From: Gaertneriomyces semiglobifer
Taxonomy: Eukaryota > Chytridiomycota > Chytridiomycetes > Spizellomycetales > Spizellomycetaceae
DNA length: 64,000 nt
Assembly (NCBI GenBank): GCA_025558075.1
Contig: JAHLKF010000014.1
Span: forward strand, 186,001-250,000
Direction of reading: 5' to 3'
The notes under the pieces were generated by a model. That model was not told the origin of the DNA. It searched no databases and saw nothing but the letters and a program-made list of their open reading frames with translations. Position 1 is the first letter of the stretch; each line of letters opens with the position of its first letter. This document shows, piece by piece, positions 1 to 11,253 of the stretch. A program made the translations under genes and the position numbers.

Positions 1-1
1 T

Positions 2-606
2 CTACGCGCGCTTCTTCTTTGTGTTGGACTCTTCCTTCTTCAACGCGTCCCACCCAATGGTGAATTTGTACATAATACCGAGGGGAATGACGAGATAAGG
101 CAGGTATGCAGACATGATCATGGCGAGTTTTGGAGCGGGGATGGTGTGCTTGTATGGACCGAGCGAGAGATCGGCGAGGATCGGGATCATGGTGGTAGCG
201 ATGTGGGATGTGTAAAGGAGGGTGAGTGTGCGGATGGACGAGTATTCTAATCAGAGGCAACAAAAGGGAAGAAGGAAGGGTGTTTGTTAGTCCGGGGCTT
301 CCACACCTGACCGTCAGGTTGGGGTAACTCACGTTTCTTGTAGACGCCTTTGATTAAGTAGAGATACATGACGGCCTGAATGGTGCCCTCAGCGAGAGAG
401 ATGCCCCAGAACCATGGCCGAGCGGATCCGTGGATGAGGACATCTTTGAGGTAGGGGTCGTCGGAAATGGCGACCCAGGCGTCAAAGGATGAGACGAGAA
501 ATTTGGGAAAGTAGGAGCGGAGAACGGGGAAGATGGTTTGTGAGGTGAGGAAAGTGATGAAGACCAGGTGGGAGGTGTAGAAGGCGAGGAGGGTTGCGCG
601 GAACAT
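2..606 (-). CDS. TMEM97/sigma-2 receptor family (EXPERA) membrane protein
   Basis: Two exons, 606..333 and 246..2, joined by a GTGAGT donor and a TTAG acceptor, give 172 aa; human TMEM97 is 176 aa. Four hydrophobic segments are visible. The motif YTSHIATTMIPIL corresponds to the conserved 'YSVHTMTTLIPIL' segment of TMEM97, and SAYLPYLVIPLGIMYKF matches the last membrane helix. The C-terminus is lysine-rich (NTKKKRA), like the ER-retrieval tail of the family. The family sits in the ER/lysosome membrane and binds sterols; that role here is by homology. The stop codon lies at 2-4, so the gene is complete. It is divergent from the gene starting at 891. Confidence 0.85.
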
Positions 607-890
607 CCTTTGGCTTTGACTCGGCGCTGTGATATGATATGCCTTACAACTAGTTATAATACGCTTCCTGCATGTCCGATCTGAAGTGCGAAGTTTTGAA
701 CTTTAAAATGTCTGCGCGTTCGACCCGCTGCACACGTGACTTTGGCGGTTGGAACGCCGCATTTCGAATTCGAACAAAAGTGATAACGGCAGGCAGCAGC
801 GGGCAGAGGAGAGTTATAGTAGAGAGCAGCGAGTTCGACTAGAGAGAGAGAGCCCAGTTTATTAGAAGAGAAGAGAGAACAACAGTCAGG

Positions 891-1584
891 ATGGGCATGT
901 ATAGTTACATGGGTGCCTTGTTCGCTGGGTGAGTAGCCTTCTTCTACACAACAAAGAGGCATGTACCTTTCATTCCATTACACTCTGATACTAATTCATT
1001 CTTCTGAAATGACCAGCAACGTCATGCGTCCCGGGTTGACGGGATTCGACAAAGAGGCTATCAAATCCTATACGTACCACGGCTTCCTCCTGTACATTCT
1101 CTACATGTACCTCAAGTACTTTGAAGCCGACACCCCCATATACCAAGCGGACCTCGTTCTTGGCTTTTTCTGTTCGATTTTCGCATGGTTCCTCTTCTCG
1201 TACATGCTTGGACTGTACCAAATCCGCCGTGGACTGACAAAGATGGATTTGGAGCCGACCACCCGGGCGTGGCATGGTGGCCCGTGGTTGACGCCGATTC
1301 AGCGTGCTGTTCGGGAAACGGGCAGTATGGGCATGGGATTTGCGACGGCGTGGAGAGATGTGGAGACAACGTATATTCTCATGTGGTTGGGCGGTTTGTG
1401 TTTAGCGGGGGTCGGGTTCTGGTTCGTTGAAGTGAGTAAGGAGAGTGAGTTGATAAAGTTGAGGGCGAGGTTGGAGGAGCAAGCTAAAAAGGAAGGTGTG
1501 AATTTGGATATTTCAAAAGAGTCAGAGAAGCAGATGGCGGGAAACGCCAAGGAGGGAAAGGAGAAGAAGACTAGAAAGGATTAG
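891..1584 (+). CDS. Unrecognised small multi-pass membrane protein
   Basis: Exons 891..928 and 1017..1584 give 201 aa. The start is the ATG at 891: exon 1 encodes a 12-residue leader, and the G/GTGAGT donor joins in phase to the acceptor at 1016. Three clear hydrophobic stretches are visible (around GFLLYILYMYLKYF, LGFFCSIFAWFLFSYMLG and YILMWLGGLCLAGVGFWFV). They are followed by a charged, probably coiled-coil tail ending in KEKKTRKD, which resembles a dilysine-type ER tail. I recognise no family. It shares a 284-bp promoter region with the TMEM97-like gene. Confidence 0.7.
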
Positions 1585-1995
1585 ATTCTCTAGCAGATAG
1601 GCCCGTCCGTCCCGCAGGCGGGAGCAATGTATTGCATGGGTTAGATTTAGAGGGAATGGTTAGGTTTCAAGGAAGAGGTAGCCTCATACATCACCGGGAC
1701 ACAGTATACTTTTAGCGCTCATAGATGACAGATGTGTAGGCAGAATATTTAAGCTTTATGCTAGCCGTTATTTCCCTCCTGCACTTGACAGAATTCTCTT
1801 GCTAGGATTCTTTTCTTCGAAAATGCCATAGTCTCGTCACTGTGCTGTCCTTTGACCGAACGCCGCGGGGGGCGTGTCAAACGGAACAAATTCTCGACCA
1901 CATTCGCACATTTCGACAATTGACATGACATCTCCACTTTTGCACTTCCCTATGTGACATAACAAAACCCCCCCACGCACTTACGATTCGAATCA
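1585..1995. other. Intergenic, nothing recognised
   Basis: About 410 bases between two co-directional genes. I see no convincing coding frame, RNA or repeat. A C-run (AACAAAACCCCCCCAC) lies about 25 bases before the DHHC start. Confidence 0.5.
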
Positions 1996-3557
1996 ATGCA
2001 TACGGACAGTCCGTTTGGTAATCCCCACGGCGGGAGGACTCGGTTCCTTCGCTGGATGTTCGTTAGGAAAGATGGAGGTAAGTGAACGGGATTCATATCC
2101 ACCATTTTACTCTTAGCTACTACTTATCTCGGTAATGCAAAACTGATCGTTCTGTCCACTTTCGTGTTTTCACGTAGGTATTTTCTTTACGGGTCTGGTT
2201 CTCATACTCGTTCCATCGACTCTGTTTGCGGTGATGGTGTAGGTTACGATTTGGATATTCGTGTGACTCGGGTGGTTCTTGTGGGGATACGTTGAGTTAA
2301 CGGGACGCATTGTGGTTATGAAGGTTGCCCCGATTATGGGATCTTTCACCAGCGATATCGTTTGTGTTTGCGTGGGTGTTAGCCGTGACGCTTGCGTCAA
2401 TGGTGAAAACGAGTCTGACAGATCCTGGGGTAAGTCTTTTATCGAACACCGGAGTAACGACTCTTCGACATTTTGTTGATTCAAAGATTAATCGCCTATT
2501 ATATTCGGATTATTATCCAGTTTCTCCCACGCAACGCTGAACCGTTGAAACAAGATTCCGAACGCACGCCAATTGGATCCTCCCCTCGCCCACAAAACCC
2601 ATCAGTCTCCAACGCTAATCCACCACCAGTCACAGGCGCTTTGCCGACCTCATATCCATTCGTGCCCGCTCAAGGGTCGAGCACACGTATCCCTCAAAAC
2701 CTGGAAAACCGCACCATATATGTTCGGAATACACCTATTACTTTAAAGTTTTGCATAACGTGTCAGTTATGGCGCACACCGCGAACGAGTCACTGTTCAA
2801 CCTGCGATCGATGTGTTGAGAACCATGATCATCGTACGTAACCTTCTATTGACAATCAAAGAAAACGCATGTGACAATAACTAACACTCATTTTGTGTTG
2901 CATGAACAGATTGTCCATGGATAGCCAACTGCGTCGGCAAACGCAACTACCGCTACTTCTACACCTTTATCTGCGCCTGCAGCATCCTCTCCATCTACAT
3001 CTTTGCCTTCTCCCTTATCGGTCTCCTACGAATATCGCGTGCTACTAATCAGGGGTTCGGCCACGCCATCACTCAACGACCCGTCAACTTTGCCCTCATG
3101 CTCTACTCTGTCCTCATCGGCTGGTCTGTGGTCGGCATGACGTGCTACCATTGTTGGATTACTTGTGAGGGTATCACGACGCATGAACAGTTGAAGCAGC
3201 GGTTTAATAGCGAGCAGATCCGGCGGGTGAATGCGTTGAGGAGGGGCGATGACACCCACGGAACGATTGGGCCGCAAAGCGCGTACCCGTTTTCGAGGGG
3301 TAGTGGTATCTCGAATATGTGTTGGATTCTGTGTCGACACCAACCACCGAGGTAAGATTCTGCTGCGAAGATGGGGGCAAAGTAGATGTATGGAAAGCGC
3401 ATCTTCTTATTTCTGCTGGTTTCCTTTATATAGCTATATGTACTCTTTTGACGCACCAGATGTCGAGGCGAATATCGACCGGCGACCTCCGACACAGCAT
3501 CAACCGACGGCAAACGGACAGGTCTTTCCGGAATCCACCATATCTGTAGAACCATAG
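1996..3557 (+). CDS. DHHC-type protein S-palmitoyltransferase (ERF2/ZDHHC9-like)
   Basis: Six exons: 1996..2077, 2178..2238, 2324..2429, 2521..2833, 2910..3351, 3434..3557, giving 375 aa. The cysteine-rich domain reads CITCQLWRTPRTSHCSTC, then CVENHDHHCPW with the DHHC motif at about residues 186-189, followed by CVGKRNYRYF. The codons for DHHC span an intron, so the motif appears only after splicing. Two membrane segments precede the domain and two follow it; TSLTDPGFLPRN before it is the usual 'TDPG' motif. These enzymes acylate cysteines at Golgi or ER membranes; Erf2 modifies Ras. A Ras with a CAAX box lies at 53.9 kb, but a link is only inference. The last acceptor (3433) is chosen because it gives a long frame. 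Confidence 0.9.
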
Positions 3558-3691
3558 TTTGTATCTATACATTATCTCATAATATCACGTTTGATTCATT
3601 TCACTGTGGAGTGTGTCAGAGGCGCGCGAATGCAGTACGTAATAACCAAGTTCGGATAGGTTTCCCATCATTCACTTCACACATGTCAGTT

Positions 3692-4901
3692 TCAAGTTTC
3701 CACAATCAACACTCCCTTCTCCTTCCATCCCAATGTACCCAACACCTCCACAGCCCCATTTTTAAACTTCATCACCGTCGAAGACCCACAAAACGTCACG
3801 TCCTCCTCCACCCCCGTACGATTACACACCACCACAACGATCGCCTTATCGGTTCTCTCAGTGTGATTGACGAGAGGCATGAGCCGCACAGCCCAGTACC
3901 GCACATTCGACCATACGGGTGTCGACGTAGGTGTGTCAGTCGGATTATGATGTGGCATGGGTGAAGAGGCAATAACGTCCTCATCGGTGGGAGCGTCACC
4001 GGAGAGCAACCAGGCCATGGAACATATTATTATATCCGAGTTTTGAGATACCTGGAAGTTGGCGAACTCGTAGGCGTCAAACGGTGCGAGAAAACGTTTG
4101 GGATTGATGTCCATGCATATACCAGGGCCTACCTAACCCAAAAAGAAAAAAAAAAGAAATTATCACAAAGTGAATAACCCGTCTTGGTTTTCTGAAAAGA
4201 GGAGTTTTGATGTGAGGGAACTCTTACTTTGATAGGTTTGTCTTGTATCGTGATGGAGTAGGTAGTGAACCGTTCCCCTTCTTCCGCCCAATTTTCATCT
4301 GTGGTGTACAGAAAGTGTTTGTTGTATCGTGTGATAATCGTCCCAGCGGGTGAAATTACCAATACCGCATTGTAATATAGGAAGTGAGGGCCGTTGGATA
4401 TTCGACGTGGGTATCCTACTTGTACGTATGCTTTTAACCTCCTTGCTAATAAAAAAAAATGAACGGGTTATGTTTTTTGAGAGTTATGAATGAGACATGG
4501 AAGCTACGGAGCGCATATGCTCACCCCATCGTCGAGCCCATTGAACAGTCATCCCCCTTTCATCCCCATCATCCTCCGCAACCTCTGCAATCTCCGCTTT
4601 ACTATGAAACGTATATCCACTGAACGCCATTTCCGGCAGAACCAAGAAATCAACATCATCGGGTTGTAAACTGTGCAAACAATTTCTTTTGTTACTGAAT
4701 GGTTGGGAGAGCCGAAAAGAAACTGGCTTTTTTTTTACCATGATGCTTGGAGGAGGTCGTCCGCGCGTGAGAGGGATACGGATGGGTTCTTGTGCGTCGG
4801 TGTGAACTGGAGGCAGGCTTGGAGTGAAAGCAAAGTGTCGGGAACGATTTAGATGAAGGTAAGAGAGTCCATTTGGGATGAGATCACATACCGACTTTCA
4901 T
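3692..4901 (-). CDS. Protein N-terminal amidase (NTA1-like, nitrilase superfamily)
   Basis: Five exons: 4901..4892, 4817..4739, 4670..4525, 4445..4228, 4132..3692, giving 297 aa. The nitrilase E-K-C triad is visible: Glu43 in VLPEMAFSGY, Lys121 in RYNKHFLYTTDE and Cys157 in GPGICMDINPKRF. FDAYEFANF downstream is typical of Nta1. Yeast Nta1 deamidates N-terminal Asn and Gln, feeding the Arg/N-degron pathway. The protein is shorter than yeast Nta1 (457 aa, from memory) but spans the catalytic domain. Exon 1 encodes only MKV plus one base, so the start is inferred from the donor at 4891 and the phase fit. It is convergent with the DHHC gene, 134 bases between stops. Confidence 0.85.
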
Positions 4902-5497
4902 AGCGGTTATTAATCGTTATGCGTGAAGTTGCAAGTGCCCGACAAGTGTTGTTAGTTGGAATTTTAAAGTTTTGTGGGCAAATAAAGTCCACGGCACAAC
5001 AGCGCGTCTCCGCGGAGTTCGGTTAATGTTGTACGGCTTACGAGATCGAAACGCCTCGCTGCAACGGGCAGAAACTCATTGCGATTCACGAACCCACTGT
5101 TTCTCAAAGGGTACGAAGCCCGAATGTGGCAGTCTTGTGGGTTGAATTTGAAGAGAGGAGACCGAAAACAAGATGGAGGGGCATTAGGTCCCGAAAAAAG
5201 CATCAACAGCGTGCGAAAGCACGGTGCTTCTGGAAGATTCATCCAACCGTAGGAAGCGAACAGTTGTCAAGTAGTCACCAAGCTCACCCAAGCATTAAAC
5301 TCCTCAGTTTGCAAAGCTCGGTTGTCATAATATAACTGAACATACTTTACAATTATTAAAACTCGTTTTCCGCATATGTACGAATCGTTTGGGTTACATA
5401 TTACCGCCCGGCATTTCAGAATGACTACAAAAAATAATCCACTTTGTCCCCCGTAAAAAGGGTTTTGATACGTAGAACGTCCCAATTTCCAAATCAA
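4902..5497. other. Intergenic, nothing recognised
   Basis: About 600 bases between the start of the amidase gene and the stop of the YccF gene, both on the minus strand. Short open frames exist on both strands, but none shows splice sites, family similarity or a plausible start. Confidence 0.5.
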
Positions 5498-6343
5498 CTA
5501 CCAATGCACAATGACTTTTCCGAACGGAAGCATTCCCACTAAACAAATGCACACTCTATCAGCAAAAACGACAAAAGTAAAAGTACTGAGGTTCTGATGT
5601 AACTAACCCGCTGCAAGTTTAAAATGCTGATACGCAAACGGTAAACCTGCGAAAAAACCAAACCCGCAAAAAAGCATGTTAAGTTCTCCCCAAAAATCTC
5701 CAAAGAAAGCGGGTTCTTTTTTTTTTCTCACCGATGATCGTGACAGCGAATATCAACGCTAGTATTAAATGTAGCAACGCAATTTCCCAACCTAGTTTAA
5801 AAAAATACAGACACATATGAGTACCCAATCGTTTGCAGTTTCTTTGCGCATCTGTTTAAAGGCGTTGTGATGGAGAAAACTCACCAAATAATAGGAACCA
5901 TAAGATATTAAACACGAATCGGAGTCCAGTAAGTGGATCAATCCGTTCTCCAATTTCCGAGCCAAACGGCTACCGAAATAACGTGTGAGAAAGAGAGAGA
6001 ACTTCGCGTGGCCCCATTCGGGTTGGTACGAATAGGACGCCTTACCAAGAGTGCTAATGCGCCAAGCTTGAACGCCTCAATTCCAAATGGTATTCCCACG
6101 ACTGTGAATAAACCCACGCGTCAATACTATTATGGTTTGCCAAACGAGTATTGATGGGATAGTGAATACTTTACTTGTTAGACAGAGAATCAAACCACCG
6201 AGGCAGTCTAAGAAGAAGGTTCGTGTTAGTGTTAACCTGAAATGGATGGATGTTGGTTGGGGTTACGCCTTACAGAATAGGAAGATGAGTGCCCCGCCAA
6301 AGATGAACCAGAGGATATTTCCAAGAACTTCACGGACGCGCAT
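5498..6343 (-). CDS. YccF-domain (inner-membrane component family) protein
   Basis: Seven small exons: 6343..6274, 6207..6175, 6101..6046, 5969..5885, 5791..5732, 5646..5608, 5538..5498. All have GT-AG junctions and consistent phases, giving 127 aa. The protein is two tandem YccF units: LGNILWFIFGG ... TIVGIPFGIEAFKLGALALLPFG (about 7-57) and FNILWFLLFG ... TIIGLPFAYQHFKLAAVGMLPFG (about 72-122). The spacing of IGIPFG-F/HFKLA-LPFG matches bacterial YccF (about 148 aa), a membrane protein of unknown function. No open frame is long enough to reveal the gene without splicing. The many introns argue against recent bacterial contamination. Confidence 0.85.
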
Positions 6344-6769
6344 CGCTCAAACCACCTCAGTCGTGAATATAGTGTATATACTAGAGGTATCAAAAGGATT
6401 ACTTTTGTATTTGCGAGATGATAGTACTGGTGGAGGAATTGGATCAAAGTGAGGTTTAACTTTCGTTGTTTGGCTGACGGTTTTCCCGATTCACACAAAG
6501 TATAAACCGTCATACGGCGATGATGTCATTTGTTCTGCAGGGGATATATACCCTCAAACCGTTCAAAAACATGTATGACCTGGCGTGGCATTACTGACAT
6601 GACTATGGGGGACCACAATGAAATTGACAGGTTTATCAAAAGAAAAACCCTGCCACTCGCCATGCTAATGCTACATTCCAAACTATCTGTCATGCATCAT
6701 AAAAACAAAAGAAACGGGGAGCCCAAAAAAATCCCACAAAAACAAAAGAACCCCGCCAACACATTCTTG
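6344..6769. other. Intergenic, nothing recognised
   Basis: About 425 bases between the YccF start and the stop of the ankyrin gene. A-rich patches occur near 6710-6760 (the ankyrin 3' flank). No coding or RNA feature is supported. Confidence 0.5.
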
Positions 6770-7862
6770 TTAATCTTTCAATTCCAAAGATTCCAATAAG
6801 GTCTTGAGATCATCCATCACAGCTACAGTCTCCTCATCAGAAGTAATGGTCCTAAGCTTACTAGCGAGTAACGAGGCATCTACCGGCGATCCACCCTCGG
6901 GCGTTGTGTCGGGGATGGGTGGGACTATGCTATTGGGTCCGTAAGACGAGCATACCGTGAGGATCTCTATCAACTGTATGAGAGTGTTGCGATATGTGTG
7001 GTAGTATAGTGCGGATTAGCGAAACCATTCATATAAGAAAAAGGTTAACATAAAATGTGGTGTGTTTGTGAGTAGTACCAAAGAGAAAGGGTCACGTCCA
7101 AAACAAAAGCAAAGAGAAAAACATGAAGGGGAAAGTAAAAAAAAAAAAAAAAAAACTACATACCTTTCGTAACTCATCCACCAACCCACTCACATCCCCA
7201 TCCACCGCCCGATCTCCCAACATCCTCACCCTGGCCCTAACCAACATCACCGGCGTTCTCTGGCCCCTATCTTTCCCCTCCGGATCCGCGCCCGCTCTCA
7301 ACAACAAAACGACACACTCCACCCACCCCCCCAACACCGCCAAATGCAATGGTGAGTTCCCGTTACAATCCGACACGGACACGCAAGCACCGTGGGAGAG
7401 GAGGATGTCGAGACAGGATGCGTGGCCGGATGCAGATGCGAAATGGAGGGCGGTGCGGTGGGACGTGTCAGAGGCGTTGGGGGAGACGTGTGGGAGGACT
7501 TGGAGGAGTTTGAACACGTCGCCTTGGGAACAGGCGTCGAAGAGTTGTTGGATGTAGCTGACTGTGGATGCTAGTGATGATAGAAACTTTGGTCCATGAT
7601 GATGATGGTGTGAATGTTTCGACGGATGTCCGTGAGGTCGGCCGCCAACTGTTGATGGTTTTGCGTGTTTGGAGTCGAGTCGGAATGGGCTTTTTTTGTG
7701 TATCCGTCCACTGCGGACCTGATGCATCTTTTTGTCGGGCGATGTCACCGGGGTGCTCTGATATGTGGACGAGGAAAAGTAGGATAACTCATTGGTAACA
7801 AGTGGAGACGGTGGGGGCGCAAGTGGCGGTTGTTGGAATGCTGTTGGGATCTGTAGATGCAT
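6770..7862 (-). CDS. Ankyrin-repeat protein, ANKRD54-like
   Basis: Exons 7862..7164 and 6973..6770 give 300 aa (human ANKRD54 is about 300). A donor follows DELRK and the acceptor lies at 6975/6974. Three ankyrin units are visible: QLFDACSQGDVFKLLQVL, RTALHFASASGHASCLDILLSHGA and NSPLHLAVLGGWVECVVLLLRAGADP. A conserved C-terminal helix follows, with a short acidic tail ending LESLELKD. The N-terminal third is low complexity, rich in Pro and Ser, with a histidine run near HSKHSHHHHH. The ATG at 7862 is my choice; the frame stays open upstream to 8051, so the N-terminus is uncertain. An A-run in the intron just after the donor (about 7140-7155) is notable. Confidence 0.75.
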
Positions 7863-8145
7863 ACGGTTCCTGTATAAAGTGTGGGGTATGATTATGATAC
7901 GCCAATACAGATCTTGACATACTTTGGCTGTTTGTTTTGGAGGCGTCACTTTTGCGAAAGCGGAGTTGACCCAAAGCCGCGTTACGTAATCAGAGTATTT
8001 TTGACGCTTAGATGCGTTGAGATTTTCCAAATGTCCATTTCTTTTAAACACTCTTTAACTTATTCAAATCCAGCAAGGGGAGCTGTCCACACTCTCAAAT
8101 CCGCGAACAAGAATAAGCCAAGCGTCGGCGGCGGGTTTTATAAAA

Positions 8146-8544
8146 ATGGCAACCAAACACCTCTCACCAACCTCCGTTCCCCGCCACATAATACCCCTCC
8201 TCACAACCCCTTTACCACCTCCTCGCGTCCTCTCCTCCCTCCAAACCTTTCTCACCTCACCACCCAACCTCGCACCCGACGTCATCTACCAACTCCACGA
8301 GTTCCAGAAATCCGTAGAATGGCAAGTCGCAAACCATATCGAGACCGTCAAAGCCGAAGCAATGACCATGGACGATCTGGATTTCGGGTTGACGGTGGCG
8401 AAACAAACAACGACAACCACGAAGAAACAGAAGAGGGAACAGGTGGCGGTGTCTGAATCATCACGACCGTTAGAAGGACGGGAAAAGTCAAAGAAAAAGA
8501 AGGAAGGGAAGGACGGGAAGAAGAAAGGGAGTAAATGGAATTAA
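8146..8544 (+). CDS. Small basic protein of unknown function
   Basis: Single open frame of 132 aa beginning MATKHLSPTS. The first half is Pro/Thr-rich and then helical (VIYQLHEFQKSVEWQVANHIETVKAEAM). The C-terminus is highly lysine-rich (KSKKKKEGKDGKKKGSKWN), suggesting nucleic-acid or ribosome contact or a nuclear signal. I recognise no family. It is divergent from the ankyrin gene. A frame at 7881..8456 overlaps it but lacks a credible start. Existence is moderately likely; function is unknown. Confidence 0.5.
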   Translation: MATKHLSPTSVPRHIIPLLTTPLPPPRVLSSLQTFLTSPPNLAPDVIYQLHEFQKSVEWQVANHIETVKAEAMTMDDLDFGLTVAKQTTTTTKKQKREQVAVSESSRPLEGREKSKKKKEGKDGKKKGSKWN

Positions 8545-8813
8545 GCATACAGTAGAGTGTTGATATCCGTAAAGAGGTGAGATGCGCCACCTAAACGGCC
8601 ATAAAGCTATCGATAGATTGGGCGGAGTAGCTTGTGTGGTATTATATTTATTCATGTAGTTATTTTTTTTTTGACGATATGGGGAGGTTGGTTTCGCGTG
8701 GGAACGAAAGAAAGACTTGGACCCTTCTAGCCAAAATATACATAGTTTGCAAAGGGGTCCGCTTCATTCAGCAACACACACACACCCATTTCGCGCCCAG
8801 CTGGGGGAAGGTT

Positions 8814-11253
8814 TCACGATGGCGGGCCCCAAAGCCTGATGGTATGATCGTCAGACGCGGATGCGAACATGTTTCGTTTGGGATTCCAAGCGACGCAATT
8901 GACGCAGTCTAATCTTGTGATTTAGAGACGGTGTGAAGGGACTTTTGGAATGTATTGTGGGACTTACCGGAATGCCCCGGAAGGGTTTCAATCAATGCAC
9001 CACGTTCTCGGTGCCAAACATATACACAACAGTCTACAACAGGTTGGGAATAAACAAATGAAAAATTCAGACACAAACGAAAATGCGAAACATGTTTTTT
9101 TTTTTTCCGTACCTTCGCTTCCACTGAGAATAAATGCTTGGTTCAATCCCCCAAAGCAGGACCGAATGACGAACCGTCCTTGCTTTTGTCCCGTGTATTT
9201 CCGTACGAGCGACTTTTCCTGCAGATCCCAAAGATGCACCTCCTACGTACCACAAAAGCAAAAAATGGTTGACACATATTTAACGTGCTGTGATATCAAC
9301 TCAAGCTAGTACGGGGTTTTTTTTTACCTGCGTAGACAGATTGACCAACGCATGTCGACAATCATCAGCGATATTCACACTCGTAATCGAGTCGCTCTCG
9401 GGGATGGTGCTTCCTTCCGTGTAATCCTCTAAATCATACATCCGAATCTTCTTTTCGAAAATGGCGAGCAGGATTTTACCGTCTCGACTGATGGCAAGAT
9501 CGGTGACGCGTACCCCGGACCACTTGTGAACCACGTCCCCATCCGTGTTCCATACGTAGATGTGTTTATCTACACTGCCAGACACGAACCGCACACCGTC
9601 TGGTAGCCACGCACACGCCGTCACAATGTCAGCATGCTTGGAAAACGTTCGCGTGCATTCTCCCGTCTAATATTGAAACGTAAAATCAGCACTACCGCCC
9701 TCTGGACGCGCAAAGACGACGTGTGCAACTCACTCGTGGGTCCCACAACTTGAGAGTCGTATCGTTGGATCCTGTGAGCAGCATGGAATCGTCCGGGCTC
9801 CAGGCCAAAAATGAGATGGCGTTGGTATGCCCTGCTAGTACATGTACCAATTGTCCATCCTGCAAAAAGAGCTGTGTGAGAACAAATACGATCCAGTTGA
9901 CCACGATTGAGACCGTACATCCGCATTCCATATGGCGGCGGTCATGTCTTTCGAAGCTGACGCGAGGTATCGTCCGTCATGCGAAAAGCTTAGGAACCAT
10001 ACTTCATCCGCATGCTCTTCAAATATATGTGTCGTGAGACAAGGGAACCGATTTCTGGGCAAAACATGAGTATAAGCGGTATTCCGAGACTCGGGGAGTC
10101 AGGAGGGGCAATGGTTAAAAAACGGGCATACCGTTCGCAGGAATGGTCGGTGAACAAGGATACGTTGTCGTCGAGCACATTATGGTAGAGGCAATTCATC
10201 TTTTGTGATTGAATCGCTTGGTCGATGAGTGTGTCCAAGCGATGTTGTGGTATCATTACGGCGGAGTGAATGTATTCTACGCGCGACGGGTCAACTTGAG
10301 AAACGACATCGCGCACGGTGTAATGTTAGCCACACTACGTACCTTGTAATCGGTCTAGCAGCTTTGATCGTGACGACCCGGCTGCGCCATCCCAGTTCGC
10401 TTTGCGTTTTAGCGTTGCAAAGTCAGGGCACATCATGTAACTGCAAACTTTTACACATCAGTGGTTACAGCGCCCTGTGCATAATTGATAAAGACTCTGA
10501 GACCTGGAGAGTTCATGGAGCTGCTCCGCGTTGATCTTGAGCGGTGCGAGCTCATGTCGCAAGACGTGCAGGGCAGCTTTAATGTCTTGTGTCTCCAACA
10601 GTTCTAGGTACTTTTGCTCTCGGATCAAAAACTTGACTGCCTGATTGTTTTTAAAGCCAATTGTTATTTTTTGAGAGACGCTCATGCAACGTACCTGAAG
10701 ATCCGATGCGTTGATGTCGAGGATGTCCAAGGACGCTTCCACTTTCTCCCAATCTCCCACGAGGACACCACCTCTGAATTCAGAAACAGCTGGAGCCTCC
10801 AACGCAAGGCCAGACTCTTTTTCCAAGGCATCAGCTGATTGCCTAAACAATGGAAAGAACATGAGGATGTGAGGTCTTTTTTGTGGCACACAAAAGACCC
10901 ACGTACTCCAATCCCAGGTCCTCTAGTGACTGGATGATGAGTCGTATGGTCTCTTGCTGTCGCTGAGAATAGGACTTCTTCACTCCATTCCCATGTGGTG
11001 GCGATGTTCCATTGGTCAACTTCATTGCTGTTGTTAATGTTGAATCGTGTATTTCTTCAGCTTGGGCAGTCAGACGTAGCCGTTTCCTCTGGCGAGAAGG
11101 CTCGGAAGCAGCAGCAGCAGCTGACGAAGAGGAGGAAGGAACTGAGCCGGCTAGAGCGTCAGCGCCCTCGGAAACAATGCCTGGCGAGCCGCCGAATGAG
11201 TCGTCCTCGGAATGCGACAGTGATCTCTTGTGTCCTTGGGACTCGCTGGACAT
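8814..11253 (-). CDS. WDR26/GID7-like LisH-CTLH-WD40 protein of the GID/CTLH ubiquitin ligase
   Basis: Eleven exons: 11253..10907, 10842..10695, 10640..10504, 10440..10343, 10276..10132, 10054..9919, 9859..9734, 9666..9328, 9242..9113, 9033..8968, 8908..8814, giving 588 aa. The N-terminus is Ser/Ala-rich and disordered. A LisH-CTLH region follows ([20 protein letters not shown], then [19 protein letters not shown] and [13 protein letters not shown]), then SKLLDRLQ and [19 protein letters not shown] as in WDR26. WD40 blades come next ([54 protein letters not shown]). In yeast and animals this protein is a scaffold of the GID/CTLH E3 ligase. All junctions are GT-AG and in phase. The last exon ends IRLWGPPS, matching the family's usual C-terminus. 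Confidence 0.9.

Noticed and set aside
7123..7557. 144-codon plus-strand frame
   Set aside because: Antisense to the ankyrin repeats; begins in an A-run that encodes only lysines.
7881..8456. 191-codon plus-strand frame overlapping the small basic protein
   Set aside because: Different frame from 8146..8544, Pro/Arg-rich shadow with no plausible start context.
10901..10902. Donor after LGLEY in the WDR26-like gene
   Set aside because: Gives the wrong phase for exon 2; the GTACGT donor four bases earlier restores [15 protein letters not shown].
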